Of a stretch of DNA of 64,000 nt, positions 16,427 through 25,050 are shown in pieces. A program made the translations under genes and the position numbers. Source of the DNA: Listeria swaminathanii. Lineage in GTDB: Bacteria; Bacillota; Bacilli; Lactobacillales; Listeriaceae. Within the stretch, counting starts at the first letter, position 1. Each line of letters opens with the position of its first letter. Location: positions 1-64,000 of the forward strand of contig NZ_JAATOD010000002.1 in NCBI RefSeq assembly GCF_014229645.1, in the 5' to 3' direction. The notes under the pieces are model-generated. The model was not told where the DNA came from and made no database searches. It worked only from the letters and a program-made list of their open reading frames with translations.

Positions 16427-18085
16427 TTATTTAACGGTTTCGGCTTCAACGCTTAGTTTTCCTTGTTTTAACAGGTGATAATAGCGCACATATCCGGAAA
16501 TATTATGCTCTACATCATCAATTCTGACGCGGAAAGACTGGTGGCGAATGAAGAAACTGCCGTCTATTCGCGCTGGATTTTTGTAGTAGATTGCAAGCTC
16601 TGGATAAAAATAGCCATTTAATTGGTAGATGGCTCGTTTAGTGATTGTTTTTTCCAGTTCAGCTAGCGGGTAATCACGAAGTAGTTCTTGCAAGCCTTCT
16701 GTTTCCATCCGTAGCGACATCTCTTTTGTAGCGACAGTAAGCTCTAAAAAGGTTGGAAAAGTGGTTTCGCGCTCGTAAATAAATGGTAGGTTGTCGAAAG
16801 CATTTTTCAGTCCGAATTCGTAGTAAGCTTCGTCCGGAACGTATTTTGTGATTTCATTGGCGCAGTAGCTCAGCCAGTGATCATGATTTTGCCAGTAGTC
16901 ATCGCGAATAAAATGGTCGAAGGATTTTGCTGCTGCATCCAGCCATTTGGAATCACGATCGATTTCATATAAACGCAGCAAGCCAAACACAGCTTCCCCG
17001 TCGTAATAAATAATCCGGAAAATATCTTTTACTTCTAAAGAGGGATATTCCAACACATGCGTGAACTTCCCGTCTTCTTCTTGTAAGGAAAGAATCGCAT
17101 TCGCAATTTTCCGAGATAATGGCAAATAGGTTTTAGTTCCAGTGATTTTCATATATTTCGTTAAGGCAAGCAATGTCGCCGCTGAACCACCTAATTTAAC
17201 TTCACGCAACTCTGGTTCAATTAGAAAAGCTAAGTCCTCTTTTTCATAAATAAAGTTCTGCTCTAAATAAGTTAAAGCGTTTGTAGCTGCTTCTAAAATC
17301 GTTTTATCCCCTGTTATTTCGTATGCTTCTAACATCGAATAAGTTGTACTTGCGTGGCGCAAACTATTATAGTGTTTAATTTTTTTATCAAAGCAAGCAA
17401 ACCAGCCGTAGTTGAATTCGCCCGTTTGATTTACTTGGCTCGCTAAATAATTCCCAGCGTTTCTAACTAGTTCAAAAACTGCATCTGGCGTTAATTGTTC
17501 CGTATTTCTGCGACCGTGTTCCAATTCGCTTGTTTCTAACTCATGAATTTTCTTACCGTCGAAAAACCATCCTACTGTATTGAAAGTAACAATAGTGGAA
17601 TCCACGGTTAAGTTTAATTGAGCTTGGTTCTTACCTGTTTGAATTAAATATCTATTCATATTTTCAACGTTGATAGCCAACCCTTCATCTGCTGGTAAAA
17701 GGATAGCGTTCGCATTAATTTCCTGTTCCATTAAAGCCATTTTGAAATTTTCATTTAAGGCAATGCCTCTTCTATAATAATTTTTCTTTGTTTTTAAAGC
17801 TGTTTTATTCCATTCTCCTAAATTTTCCAGTTGGTAATTCACTGCAACATCAATTTTAAAGGAAATTGCTTCTTCGGTTTGATTTTTCAGTGCACTTTTT
17901 TTCATTTCATTGATTAAATTTGCTAGGCAAAGATAGCTAAAGTTTATTACTGTAGCTCGTTTATTTTTATATCCGATGGTTAGAAAACCGTGCCATTTCC
18001 CGTTGTAAGTGGCGTGCTCTTCTGCTTCTGTCAATTGATCGATAATTTTATTTTCAAGTTCATCTAATATACCTCTCCAAGGCAT
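16427..18085 (-). CDS. Uncharacterised 552-aa protein, predicted alpha/alpha toroid
   Basis: The C-terminal half has recurring helix-pair signatures of six-hairpin glycosidase-like folds: FELVRNAGNYLASQ, RHASTTYSMLEAYEITGDKTILEAATNALTYLEQNF, GGSAATLLALTKYMKITGTKTYLPLSRKIANAIL and GEAVFGLLRLYEIDRDSKWLDAAAKSFDHF. The N-terminal 200 residues are unlike anything I recognise (a mixed alpha/beta region with repeated nucleotide-free motifs). No signal peptide or membrane segment, so cytosolic. The ATG at 18085 has AAAGGAG 8 nt upstream; a GTG nine bases earlier overlaps that site. It lies immediately downstream of the Asp-Ala adhesin gene, separated by a strong hairpin. A role in sugar-polymer metabolism is only a fold-based guess. 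Confidence 0.75.
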   Translation of the reverse strand: MPWRGILDELENKIIDQLTEAEEHATYNGKWHGFLTIGYKNKRATVINFSYLCLANLINEMKKSALKNQTEEAISFKIDVAVNYQLENLGEWNKTALKTKKNYYRRGIALNENFKMALMEQEINANAILLPADEGLAINVENMNRYLIQTGKNQAQLNLTVDSTIVTFNTVGWFFDGKKIHELETSELEHGRRNTEQLTPDAVFELVRNAGNYLASQVNQTGEFNYGWFACFDKKIKHYNSLRHASTTYSMLEAYEITGDKTILEAATNALTYLEQNFIYEKEDLAFLIEPELREVKLGGSAATLLALTKYMKITGTKTYLPLSRKIANAILSLQEEDGKFTHVLEYPSLEVKDIFRIIYYDGEAVFGLLRLYEIDRDSKWLDAAAKSFDHFIRDDYWQNHDHWLSYCANEITKYVPDEAYYEFGLKNAFDNLPFIYERETTFPTFLELTVATKEMSLRMETEGLQELLRDYPLAELEKTITKRAIYQLNGYFYPELAIYYKNPARIDGSFFIRHQSFRVRIDDVEHNISGYVRYYHLLKQGKLSVEAETVK

Positions 18086-18107
18086 ATGTACCACTCCTTT
18101 TTATAAT

Positions 18108-18142
18108 TTCCCTGCCGCTAAAAATTACTTAGCAGCAGGGAA
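18108..18142 (-). terminator. Hairpin after the Asp-Ala adhesin gene
   Basis: TTCCCTGCCGCTAA / TTAGCAGCAGGGAA, a 14-bp stem with one mismatch and a 7-nt loop. The following ATTATAAAAA is not a good U tract, so termination may be partial, with read-through into the 552-aa gene. Confidence 0.6.
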
Positions 18143-18158
18143 TCGATGTTTTATGGCT

Positions 18159-20720
18159 CTATTTACGGAAAAGACGTAGTAAAAACGCGCCTGCTAGTGA
18201 GAATAGTCCAAGTCCAACCCATGGAAGACTACTGTTTGTATCTCCAGTTGATGGGAGATCACTTGCTGAGATGGAAGTAGTTCCATCAGCACTATAACCT
18301 GAGGAAAGCATTGTTCCTGAACCGGTCGAATTCATACTCGAAACGGTTACGCTAGTTCCCCCGTTAGAAGTCCCAGTAGTTCCGCCTCCATTGGTGGAAG
18401 GATTTGTTCCTCCGTCAGCATCGGCATCGGCGTCAGCATCAGCATCGGCATCAGCGTCCGCATCGGCGTCAGCATCGGCATCAGCATCAGCATCGGCATC
18501 AGAGTCTACTAAAGGTAGAACTGTTACGGATACGTCATCACTTGTTTTTACTTCATCGCCGTATTTAGCTGTTACTTGAAGATGAATAACATCTCCAGCT
18601 TTCAAATTATAATTAGGGATATTGATTGTATAGGTTCCATCTGCATGGATTAACACATTTCCAATTACAGTACCGTCTGGAAGAGTCAAGTTAATATAGA
18701 AAACTGTTCCAGCTGGAGCATCAGATTGCAATGATTTAAGAAGGGCATTGATGTTCATGTTTTTATAAATTGAGGAACCTGAAATTGTTTTAGTTCCTTC
18801 GTATATTGGATTTACAGTTGGTTTTTCAACTAGGAAATCTCTCCAGTCAATGTCTACGTCGGCATCGGCGTCAGCATCAGCGTCGGCATCGGCATCCGCA
18901 TCAGCGTCAGCATCGGCATCGGCGTCAGCATCAGCGTCGGCATCCGCATCAGCGTCGGCATCCGCATCGGCATCCGCGTCAGCATCAGCGTCGGCATCGG
19001 CATCCGCATCGGCATCAGCATCAGCGTCGGCATCGGCGTCAGCATCAGCGTCAGCATCGGCATCCGCATCAGCGTCGGCATCCGCATCGGCATCCGCGTC
19101 GGCATCCGCATCAGCATCCGCATCAGCGTCGGCATCCGCATCCGCATCGGCGTCCGCATCGGCGTCGGCATCGGCATCGGCATCAGCATCCGCATCGGCG
19201 TCCGCATCAGCGTCCGCATCAGCGTCGGCATCGGCGTCAGCATCAGCGTCAGCATCCGCATCAGCGTCGGCATCAGCATCAGCGTCAGCATCGGCATCCG
19301 CATCCGCATCCGCATCCGCATCAGCGTCGGCATCCGCATCAGCGTCGGCATCCGCATCAGCGTCGGCATCCCCATCGGCATCGGCGTCGGCATCGGCATC
19401 GGCGTCAGCGTCAGCATCGGCATCAGCGTCGGCATCAGCGTCGGCATCGGCGTCGGCATCGGCATCGGCGTCAGCATCAGCGTCGGCATCCGCATCGGCA
19501 TCCGCATCAGCATCGGCATCCGCATCGGCATCCGCATCAGCATCGGCATCCGCATCAGCATCGGCATCGGCATCCGCATCGGCATCGGCGTCAGCATCTG
19601 CATCTGCATCCGCATCAGCATCGGCGTCAGCATCAGCGTCGGCATCGGCGTCAGCATCAGCGTCAGCATCCGCATCAGCGTCGGCATCAGCATCCGCATC
19701 GGCGTCAGCATCGGCATCAGCGTCAGCATCCGCATCCGCATCCGCATCGGCGTCCGCATCAGCGTCGGCATCAGCGTCGGCATCGGCGTCCGCATCAGCA
19801 TCAGCATCAGCGTCGGCATCGGCATCAGCATCAGCGTCGGCATCAGCGTCGGCATCGGCGTCAGCGTCGGCGTCAGCATCCGCATCGGCATCGGCGTCAG
19901 CATCGGCATCAGCGTCAGCATCCGCATCAGCGTCTGCATCAGCGTCGGCATCTGCATCCGCATCCGCATCGGCGTCAGCATCAGCGTCGGCATCGGCGTC
20001 AGCATCAGCGTCAGCATCCGCATCAGCATCCGCATCCCCAACATCCGTAGTTATAAACCCACGAGCCGCATTACTATTCAGCAAATCAATATCCAAAAGC
20101 CCATCACCAGTTCTAGCAGCAAAATCCAATTTCCCGTCATTTGCACTAGGTAGTGCCGTAACGCCAAGAGCTAGTAAATCAATCGTCAAAGTGAAAGTAG
20201 ATACACTACTAACCCCAACACCAAGTAAATGATTTACTTTGGCGCCAATCGCATTTTTACTAGGATCAATAAAGAAATTAGTGGAATTACTACCATTAAC
20301 TGTCCCTTGATTAAATAACCCGATATTTCCAATTCCTAGATAAGCAATTTTGTAATCAATTTTTGTATTTGCTCTTATATTTGGATTACTCAAAATAGAA
20401 GAAAGCTCGCTAGGTAACTCAAAATACGGATAGTACGTAGACGCCGCACTAGCGCTGAGCAATTGATTCCCAGAAAGAGTAATTACTAATTTCCCATTTG
20501 AATACTGTGTATTCAAATTAGAATTACCTAACAAATCAATCGTCGCTGCATCCGCTTGAATACCACTTAGGGCAAATTTGTGATTAAAAGAATCGTAATT
20601 CACAGTGACAGGCGCTACCATCATTGTTGTGGTTGTAATAAGAGCCGCAATTAATTTTGCTTTTTGCGCTCGCTTTTGGTCTAATCTACGTCTGTAATCT
20701 ACACGCTGTTTTTTCATCAT
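18159..20720 (-). CDS. LPXTG-anchored surface protein with Asp-Ala dipeptide repeats
   Basis: The 853-aa protein has a long N-terminal signal peptide (basic residues 1-24, hydrophobic [15 protein letters not shown], likely cleavage near QADA), a globular domain (about 60-228), a 393-residue Asp-Ala array (about 229-621) broken once by Gly near 450, a beta-sandwich-like domain (about 625-735: [44 protein letters not shown]), a second 29-residue Asp-Ala array (about 741-769), a Gly/Ser/Thr stalk, and a sorting signal LPSTG at 822-826 plus hydrophobic segment and RLFRK tail for sortase A. It corresponds to the Asp-Ala repeat LPXTG protein at the same locus in L. monocytogenes (lmo1799 by memory). 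The acidic array probably acts as an extended wall-spanning stalk, like Ser-Asp repeats of staphylococcal Sdr proteins. GGGGGA precedes two adjacent ATGs; either may be used. Confidence 0.92.
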   Translation of the reverse strand: MMKKQRVDYRRRLDQKRAQKAKLIAALITTTTMMVAPVTVNYDSFNHKFALSGIQADAATIDLLGNSNLNTQYSNGKLVITLSGNQLLSASAASTYYPYFELPSELSSILSNPNIRANTKIDYKIAYLGIGNIGLFNQGTVNGSNSTNFFIDPSKNAIGAKVNHLLGVGVSSVSTFTLTIDLLALGVTALPSANDGKLDFAARTGDGLLDIDLLNSNAARGFITTDVGDADADADADADADADADADADADADADADADADADADADADADADADADADADADADADADADADADADADADADADADADADADADADADADADADADADADADADADADADADADADADADADADADADADADADADADADADADADADADADADADADADADADADADADADADADADADADADADADADADADADADADADADADADADADADADADGDADADADADADADADADADADADADADADADADADADADADADADADADADADADADADADADADADADADADADADADADADADADADADADADADADADADADADADADADADADADADADADADADADADADADADADADADADADADADADADADADADADADADADVDIDWRDFLVEKPTVNPIYEGTKTISGSSIYKNMNINALLKSLQSDAPAGTVFYINLTLPDGTVIGNVLIHADGTYTINIPNYNLKAGDVIHLQVTAKYGDEVKTSDDVSVTVLPLVDSDADADADADADADADADADADADADADADGGTNPSTNGGGTTGTSNGGTSVTVSSMNSTGSGTMLSSGYSADGTTSISASDLPSTGDTNSSLPWVGLGLFSLAGAFLLRLFRK
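18414..18500 (-). repeat. Short Asp-Ala hexanucleotide array
   Basis: 87 bp of GAY-GCN hexamers encoding 29 alternating Asp/Ala residues, between the second globular domain and the Gly/Ser/Thr stalk. Confidence 0.95.
18858..20036 (-). repeat. Long Asp-Ala hexanucleotide array (about 196 units)
   Basis: 1,179 bp of GAY-GCN units. Both Asp codons and all four Ala codons are used, so synonymous changes mark larger repeat blocks, for example an 18-bp block in three tandem copies (19321-19374) and a 30-bp block in two copies (about 19490-19550). One GCG to GGG change (19371-19373) gives the only Gly. Confidence 0.95.
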
Positions 20721-20869
20721 TTTTCCCCCTTAAAAATCAATCGTTCTTGATTTTGAAAAATAACTGAAAACAGAATAAAGGTATTTAATTATGTTTTATT
20801 AATAAGCTAACTATTAAGTATCCCCTGAACCTTTATCCAATATCAGATTCAAATCATTTTATCAACATG

Positions 20870-20880
20870 CCCCTCCTTTC
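20870..20880 (-). promoter_or_regulatory. STAB-SD-like sequence in the adhesin 5' UTR
   Basis: GAAAGGAGGGG on the minus strand, about 150 nt before the adhesin start. It contains GAAAGGAGG, the stabiliser Shine-Dalgarno known from Bacillus thuringiensis cry3 leaders. An ATG three bases later (20866-20868) opens only a four-codon frame ending at 20854. Confidence 0.5.
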
Positions 20881-20930
20881 TTTTTCGAACCTACCACTAG
20901 TTGTTATAACCCGTTAGATAACTTTACTAT

Positions 20931-20958
20931 ATAGTATATTTTTAAAAATTAAAGTAAA
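20931..20958 (-). promoter_or_regulatory. Predicted promoter of the Asp-Ala adhesin gene
   Basis: Minus strand: TTTACT (20953-20958), 16-bp spacer, TACTAT (20931-20936). It would produce a leader of about 200 nt. The remaining stretch to 21162 is A/T-rich; I see no gene in it. Confidence 0.5.
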
Positions 20959-21162
20959 AAGTACTAGAACAAAAAAATACTTCAATTCAAACGCATTAGT
21001 CTAAAAGTTACACAAATATGCGCATTTATAGCTTATATTTAAACTTTAGCACTGTTTCGCACGAGGTAAAAAGACCTATCAAAACCAACTTTACATGAAT
21101 TGTCTTTCAATTGTATACAAATCTTTTTAAAATGGTTCTTCACTTCCGATTCTATTTGTACG

Positions 21163-21190
21163 CAAAAAAAATAGCCCTTTTTCAAGGGCT
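21163..21190 (-). terminator. lipA terminator
   Basis: Minus strand: GCCCTTGAAAAAGGGC (21174-21189), then TATTTTTTTT. Confidence 0.88.
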
Positions 21191-21198
21191 TCATTTTT

Positions 21199-22098
21199 TT
21201 AATAAAGATATGCTTTTTTCAGTTGTTCTTTTTTGTCGTCTGTCAGTCCGAGTTTTTCTTTTAAGAAGTTATCCATCGAGCCATATTTAGCATCAATTTC
21301 ATCGAAGGCTGCATTGATATAAGATTCACGCACTTCCATTACTGCAGTCATTCCGGCAATGACTTTTTTATTATCGGTTTTTGCTGCAACGGCTTCAATT
21401 GCTTTTTTATTGTCCGCGGCGCGATATTTATTGGATAACATATAATCGTCAATAACGGTATTTTTATCCACACCTAGTGCCGAGAGAACTAAAGCCGTAC
21501 CAAATCCAGCCCGGTCTTTTCCAGCTGTACAGTGCCACAAAACGGAGCCATCTTGGTTTGCTAGTAGTATATCGAAAAATTCTTTATAGGCTTGGATGGA
21601 TGTTTCATCGGTAATAAAACTTTTATTGGCATTGATGAGAAATGTTTCTGGATTATCCATTTTGGCTAGGCTTGCAGTTAAATCTTGCACGCTTGTGGAT
21701 GCGCCGTTATCTTTCATGACAGAATCGTGTGTATAGGTAACGTCTGTGAGTTTTGGATCTGGTTTGGCCGTTACTTCTGAATTCGTTCGAAAATCAACTA
21801 TTTGTGAAAGATCGTATGTATTTACGAGTTTCTTTTTATCGGAATCACTTAAATTAGCGAGTTCGGCACTTCGAATGAGTTTATGGGGTTTAATGGTTAG
21901 CCCATCAGTTGTTTTATAACCGCCTAAGTCACGGACATTTACGGCACCTTCTAATTTGATTTGACTACCTGGTTTTAAGGTTGTTTTTTCGGTTTTCACA
22001 TTTGCTTCTGCTTTTTCTTCTGAGGGCGCTCCGCATCCCCCTAATAGTAATGTTGCGCTTAATACCCCTGCTCCTGTTACTTTTACCCAATTTTTCAT
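21199..22098 (-). CDS. lipA: Tyrosine-phosphatase lipoprotein (LipA-like)
   Basis: The 299-aa protein has a lipoprotein signal peptide with lipobox LLGGC (Cys at about residue 22) and a DSP-PTPase domain with the catalytic loop HCTAGKDRAGFG (C-x5-R), the conserved N-terminal VNVRDLGGYKT and IVDFRTNSEV. It is an extracytoplasmic, membrane-tethered phosphatase; the L. monocytogenes orthologue at the same locus (lmo1800, LipA) was reported to contribute to virulence in vivo. The start at 22098 has AAAAGGAGGAG upstream; the longer frame to 22131 overlaps the promoter. It has its own promoter (22130-22157) and terminator, so is monocistronic. Confidence 0.92.
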   Translation of the reverse strand: MKNWVKVTGAGVLSATLLLGGCGAPSEEKAEANVKTEKTTLKPGSQIKLEGAVNVRDLGGYKTTDGLTIKPHKLIRSAELANLSDSDKKKLVNTYDLSQIVDFRTNSEVTAKPDPKLTDVTYTHDSVMKDNGASTSVQDLTASLAKMDNPETFLINANKSFITDETSIQAYKEFFDILLANQDGSVLWHCTAGKDRAGFGTALVLSALGVDKNTVIDDYMLSNKYRAADNKKAIEAVAAKTDNKKVIAGMTAVMEVRESYINAAFDEIDAKYGSMDNFLKEKLGLTDDKKEQLKKAYLY

Positions 22099-22129
22099 TC
22101 TTTCTCCTCCTTTTGTAAGCTTAATTGTC

Positions 22130-22157
22130 ATTATAGCAATGCAATTTATTGGTTGAA
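22130..22157 (-). promoter_or_regulatory. lipA promoter
   Basis: Minus strand: TTCAAC (22152-22157), 16-bp spacer, TATAAT (22130-22135). Confidence 0.65.
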
Positions 22158-22200
22158 TGAAGGGTTTGTAAAGAAATGATTTTTAGGGTGTTAAGGTATA

Positions 22201-22236
22201 AAAAAAGCCAAAACCTGGAATGGGTTTTGGCTTTTT
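22201..22236 (-). terminator. ylxM-ffh terminator
   Basis: Minus strand: AAAGCCAAAACCCA / CAGGTTTTGGCTTT followed by a T tract, starting just after the ffh stop. Confidence 0.88.
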
Positions 22237-22239
22237 GAA

Positions 22240-23592
22240 TTAAAATGGCATTTTGAAATTGCCGAATGGATTTTTTCCTTTTTTGCCTTTTCCTCCACCA
22301 GTCATTTGCTTCATCATTTTTTTCATTTCAGCAAATTGTTTTAGAAGGCGATTGATTTCTTGAACTGGACGTCCGCTACCACGAGCAATCCGTTTTCTTC
22401 TGCTAGCATTGATGATATCTGGATTATCTTTTTCGTTTTTAGTCATTGATTTGATAATCGCTTCAATGTGACCAAGTTGTTTATCATCTACATTCATGTT
22501 GTCGAGGCCTTTCATTTTGTTTGCCCCGGGCATCATTTTAAGTAGTTCATCTAGTGGGCCCATTTGTTTTACTTGTTGTAGTTGGTCCAAGAAGTCATCT
22601 AGCGTCATGCTATTGTCTTTCATTTTTTGTTCCATGGCTTTCATTTTTTCTGTGTCTACATCGGTTTGTGCTTTTTCAATAAGTGAAAGCACGTCGCCCA
22701 TGCCGAGAATTCTTGAAGCCATACGGTCGGGATGGAAGGTTTCGAGTGCTTCCATTTTTTCACCAGTGGCGATAAATTTAATTGGTTTTCCAGTGACAGA
22801 ACGAATCGAAAGTGCGGCACCACCACGTGTATCACCATCTAGTTTTGTTAATACGACTCCAGTAATTTCTAATTGTTCGTTGAAGCTTTGCGCCACGTTG
22901 ACTGCGTCTTGCCCGGTCATCGAATCGACTACAAGCAAAATTTCGGTTGGTTTGGCGATTTCTTTGACTTGTTTTAGCTCGTCCATTAACGTTTCATCGA
23001 TGTGCAAACGGCCGGCTGTATCGATAATGACATAATCTAAATGTTCTTCTTTGGCTTTTTCGATTGCTTGTTTAGCAATTTCTACTGGGCTTACTTGATC
23101 ACCTAGCGAAAATACCGGCATATCTAGTTGCTTGCCAAGCGTTTCTAATTGTTTGATTGCGGCTGGACGATAAATATCCGCTGCAACTAGTAAAGGTTTA
23201 CGGTTATATTTTTTGCGTAATAAATTAGCAAGTTTTCCGGAAGTGGTTGTTTTACCAGCCCCTTGCAAACCTACCATCATGATAACGGTTGGCGGACGGT
23301 CCGCTGTTCCGATTTTGCTTTCTTCGCCGCCCATTAGGCTTGTTAATTCTTCTTGAACTATTTTGATGACTTGTTGGCCGGGTGTTAGACTTTTCATTAC
23401 ATCCGAGCCGACAGCACGTTCGCTTACTGTTTTAATAAATTGTTTAACGACTTTAAAGTTAACATCGGCTTCTAGTAGAGCAAGACGCACTTCACGCATC
23501 ATTTCTTTTACGTCAGCTTCGTTTACTTTCCCTTTGCCGCGAATTTTGTTCATTGTTTCTTGGAGTCTTCCAGCTAGTCCTTCAAATGCCAT
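22240..23592 (-). CDS. ffh: Signal recognition particle GTPase Ffh
   Basis: Ffh binds signal peptides and 4.5S/scRNA and targets nascent membrane proteins to FtsY. The 450-aa protein has the N domain, the G1 loop GLQGAGKTTTSGKLA, DTAGRLHID, TKLDGDTRGGAALS, and a Met-rich M domain with RGSGRPVQEINRLLKQF. A Gly/Lys-rich tail ends the protein. It follows ylxM by 12 nt and ends at a terminator. Confidence 0.98.
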   Translation of the reverse strand: MAFEGLAGRLQETMNKIRGKGKVNEADVKEMMREVRLALLEADVNFKVVKQFIKTVSERAVGSDVMKSLTPGQQVIKIVQEELTSLMGGEESKIGTADRPPTVIMMVGLQGAGKTTTSGKLANLLRKKYNRKPLLVAADIYRPAAIKQLETLGKQLDMPVFSLGDQVSPVEIAKQAIEKAKEEHLDYVIIDTAGRLHIDETLMDELKQVKEIAKPTEILLVVDSMTGQDAVNVAQSFNEQLEITGVVLTKLDGDTRGGAALSIRSVTGKPIKFIATGEKMEALETFHPDRMASRILGMGDVLSLIEKAQTDVDTEKMKAMEQKMKDNSMTLDDFLDQLQQVKQMGPLDELLKMMPGANKMKGLDNMNVDDKQLGHIEAIIKSMTKNEKDNPDIINASRRKRIARGSGRPVQEINRLLKQFAEMKKMMKQMTGGGKGKKGKNPFGNFKMPF

Positions 23593-23604
23593 GATTCTGG
23601 CCTC

Positions 23605-23937
23605 CTAATCGATATTTTTAAGCTGTTCGAGCGTCTCTTTCACTTGCTCGTCCAGAAAATTCTTCTTGGTTAATTGTGTTTCTAATTGACTAAAGAGTTT
23701 TTCTCGTTGTTGATATTTTTTTAGCATCCCTAGTTTTTCTTCGTATTTTTCTAGGCTTTCTTCGGTTCTTTTAATATTATCATAAATGGCTTGTCTGCTC
23801 ACTTCAAATTCTTCGGCAATTTCGCCTAGTGAGTAATCATCCAGGTAATAAAAAGAAACATAGGCTTTTTGTTTTGTTGTTAATAATTCTTGGTAAAAAT
23901 CAAATAATAAATTCATCCGGTTTGTCTTCTCAAACAA
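23605..23937 (-). CDS. ylxM: YlxM family HTH protein, putative SRP accessory
   Basis: The 110-aa protein has a sigma-factor-like helix-turn-helix ([33 protein letters not shown]) and a C-terminal coil. YlxM proteins are encoded next to ffh; the streptococcal homologue interacts with SRP. The start is TTG at 23937, with GAGAGGTG upstream. It shares the 23962 promoter with ffh. Confidence 0.93.
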   Translation of the reverse strand: MFEKTNRMNLLFDFYQELLTTKQKAYVSFYYLDDYSLGEIAEEFEVSRQAIYDNIKRTEESLEKYEEKLGMLKKYQQREKLFSQLETQLTKKNFLDEQVKETLEQLKNID

Positions 23938-23961
23938 GGCGTTTCACCTCTCTCCTTTTAA

Positions 23962-23990
23962 AGGATACGGGGAAATCGCGGGAATGTCAA
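23962..23990 (-). promoter_or_regulatory. ylxM-ffh promoter
   Basis: Minus strand: TTGACA (23985-23990), 17-bp spacer, TATCCT (23962-23967). Confidence 0.8.
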
Positions 23991-24011
23991 GGAAGGTTAA
24001 ACAAAAGAGAA

Positions 24012-24043
24012 AAAAGCCGGAATGACAAGCATCATTCGGCTTT
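24012..24043 (-). terminator. smc-ftsY terminator
   Basis: Minus strand: AAGCCGAATGA / TCATTCCGGCTT with one mismatch, then TTTTCTC. It separates ftsY from the ylxM promoter. Confidence 0.85.
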
Positions 24044-24049
24044 CTCTGA

Positions 24050-25036
24050 TTATTTTTCGTTGTCTACCATATCAGCAAATAAGCCATAAACATATTCATT
24101 TGCATCAAAGGCTTGCAGGTCATCCATTTGTTCCCCAAGACCGACGAATTTCACTGGAATGTCCAGTTCGTTACGGATGGCGATGACAATACCACCTTTG
24201 GCAGTTCCGTCTAGTTTTGTAAGGATAATTCCAGTTACGTCTGTTGTTTCTTTAAATTGTTTCGCTTGAACGAAGGCGTTTTGACCAGTGGTTGCATCAA
24301 GTACTAGTAAAACTTCGTGTGGCGCATTAGGAAGTTCGCGTGTAATGACACGTTTTACTTTTTCTAGTTCGTTCATTAGATTGACTTTATTTTGTAAACG
24401 GCCGGCTGTGTCGCAAAGTAAAATGTCTGCTTTGCGTGCTTTTGCGGCTTGAACGGCATCAAACATTACAGCGGCAGGGTCACTTCCCTCGGCTTGCTTA
24501 ATGACATCAACGCCAGTGCGCTCGCCCCATACTTCTAATTGATCAATCGCACCAGCTCGGAACGTATCTCCGGCTGCTAACATAACTTTTTTGCCTTCTT
24601 GTTTAAAGCGATGGGCCATTTTTCCGATGGAGGTTGTTTTACCAACCCCGTTCACACCAACAAATAAAATAACAGTAAGTCCATCTTCTTCAATATGAAG
24701 CGCTTCATCTTCTTTTTCGTCGCCTTGGTAAATCTCGACTAATTTTTCGACAATCACTTCTTGGACATCTTTTGGATCGCTAATATTTCTAAGTTGCACT
24801 TCACGGCGCAGCGTATCAACTAGCTCCATTACTGTTTCAAAACCAACGTCTGCCCCGATAAGAATTTCTTCTAGTTCTTCAAAGAAATCTTCATCTACTT
24901 TACGATAACGAGCAACCATTTCGTTGATTTTCCCGGAAAAGTTGCCGCGTGTTTTGGATAAGCCATCTTTAAATTTTCCAGAAACAGAATCAGTTTGCTG
25001 GGTAATTTTATCTTTTAATTTTTTAAAAAAGGTCAT
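24050..25036 (-). CDS. ftsY: SRP receptor GTPase FtsY
   Basis: FtsY docks Ffh-ribosome complexes at the membrane translocon. The 328-aa protein has a short N-terminal amphipathic region, the N domain (RYRKVDEDFFEELEEILIGADVG), G1 GVNGVGKTTSIGKMA, DTAGRLQNKVNLM and TKLDGTAKGGIVIAI. It lacks the long acidic A domain of E. coli FtsY, as usual in Firmicutes. 14 nt after smc. Confidence 0.98.
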   Translation of the reverse strand: MTFFKKLKDKITQQTDSVSGKFKDGLSKTRGNFSGKINEMVARYRKVDEDFFEELEEILIGADVGFETVMELVDTLRREVQLRNISDPKDVQEVIVEKLVEIYQGDEKEDEALHIEEDGLTVILFVGVNGVGKTTSIGKMAHRFKQEGKKVMLAAGDTFRAGAIDQLEVWGERTGVDVIKQAEGSDPAAVMFDAVQAAKARKADILLCDTAGRLQNKVNLMNELEKVKRVITRELPNAPHEVLLVLDATTGQNAFVQAKQFKETTDVTGIILTKLDGTAKGGIVIAIRNELDIPVKFVGLGEQMDDLQAFDANEYVYGLFADMVDNEK

Positions 25037-25050
25037 TTTGTCTACTCCTT

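Noticed and set aside
18414..20036. Regular short repeats that could suggest CRISPR or a satellite array
   Set aside because: The unit is 6 bp, in frame, encodes alternating Asp-Ala within a signal-peptide/LPXTG protein, and has no unique spacers.
18850..20232. Long plus-strand Ser-Ala open frame opposite the adhesin
   Set aside because: It exists only because the repeat has no stops on either strand; there is no ribosome binding site or unique domain.
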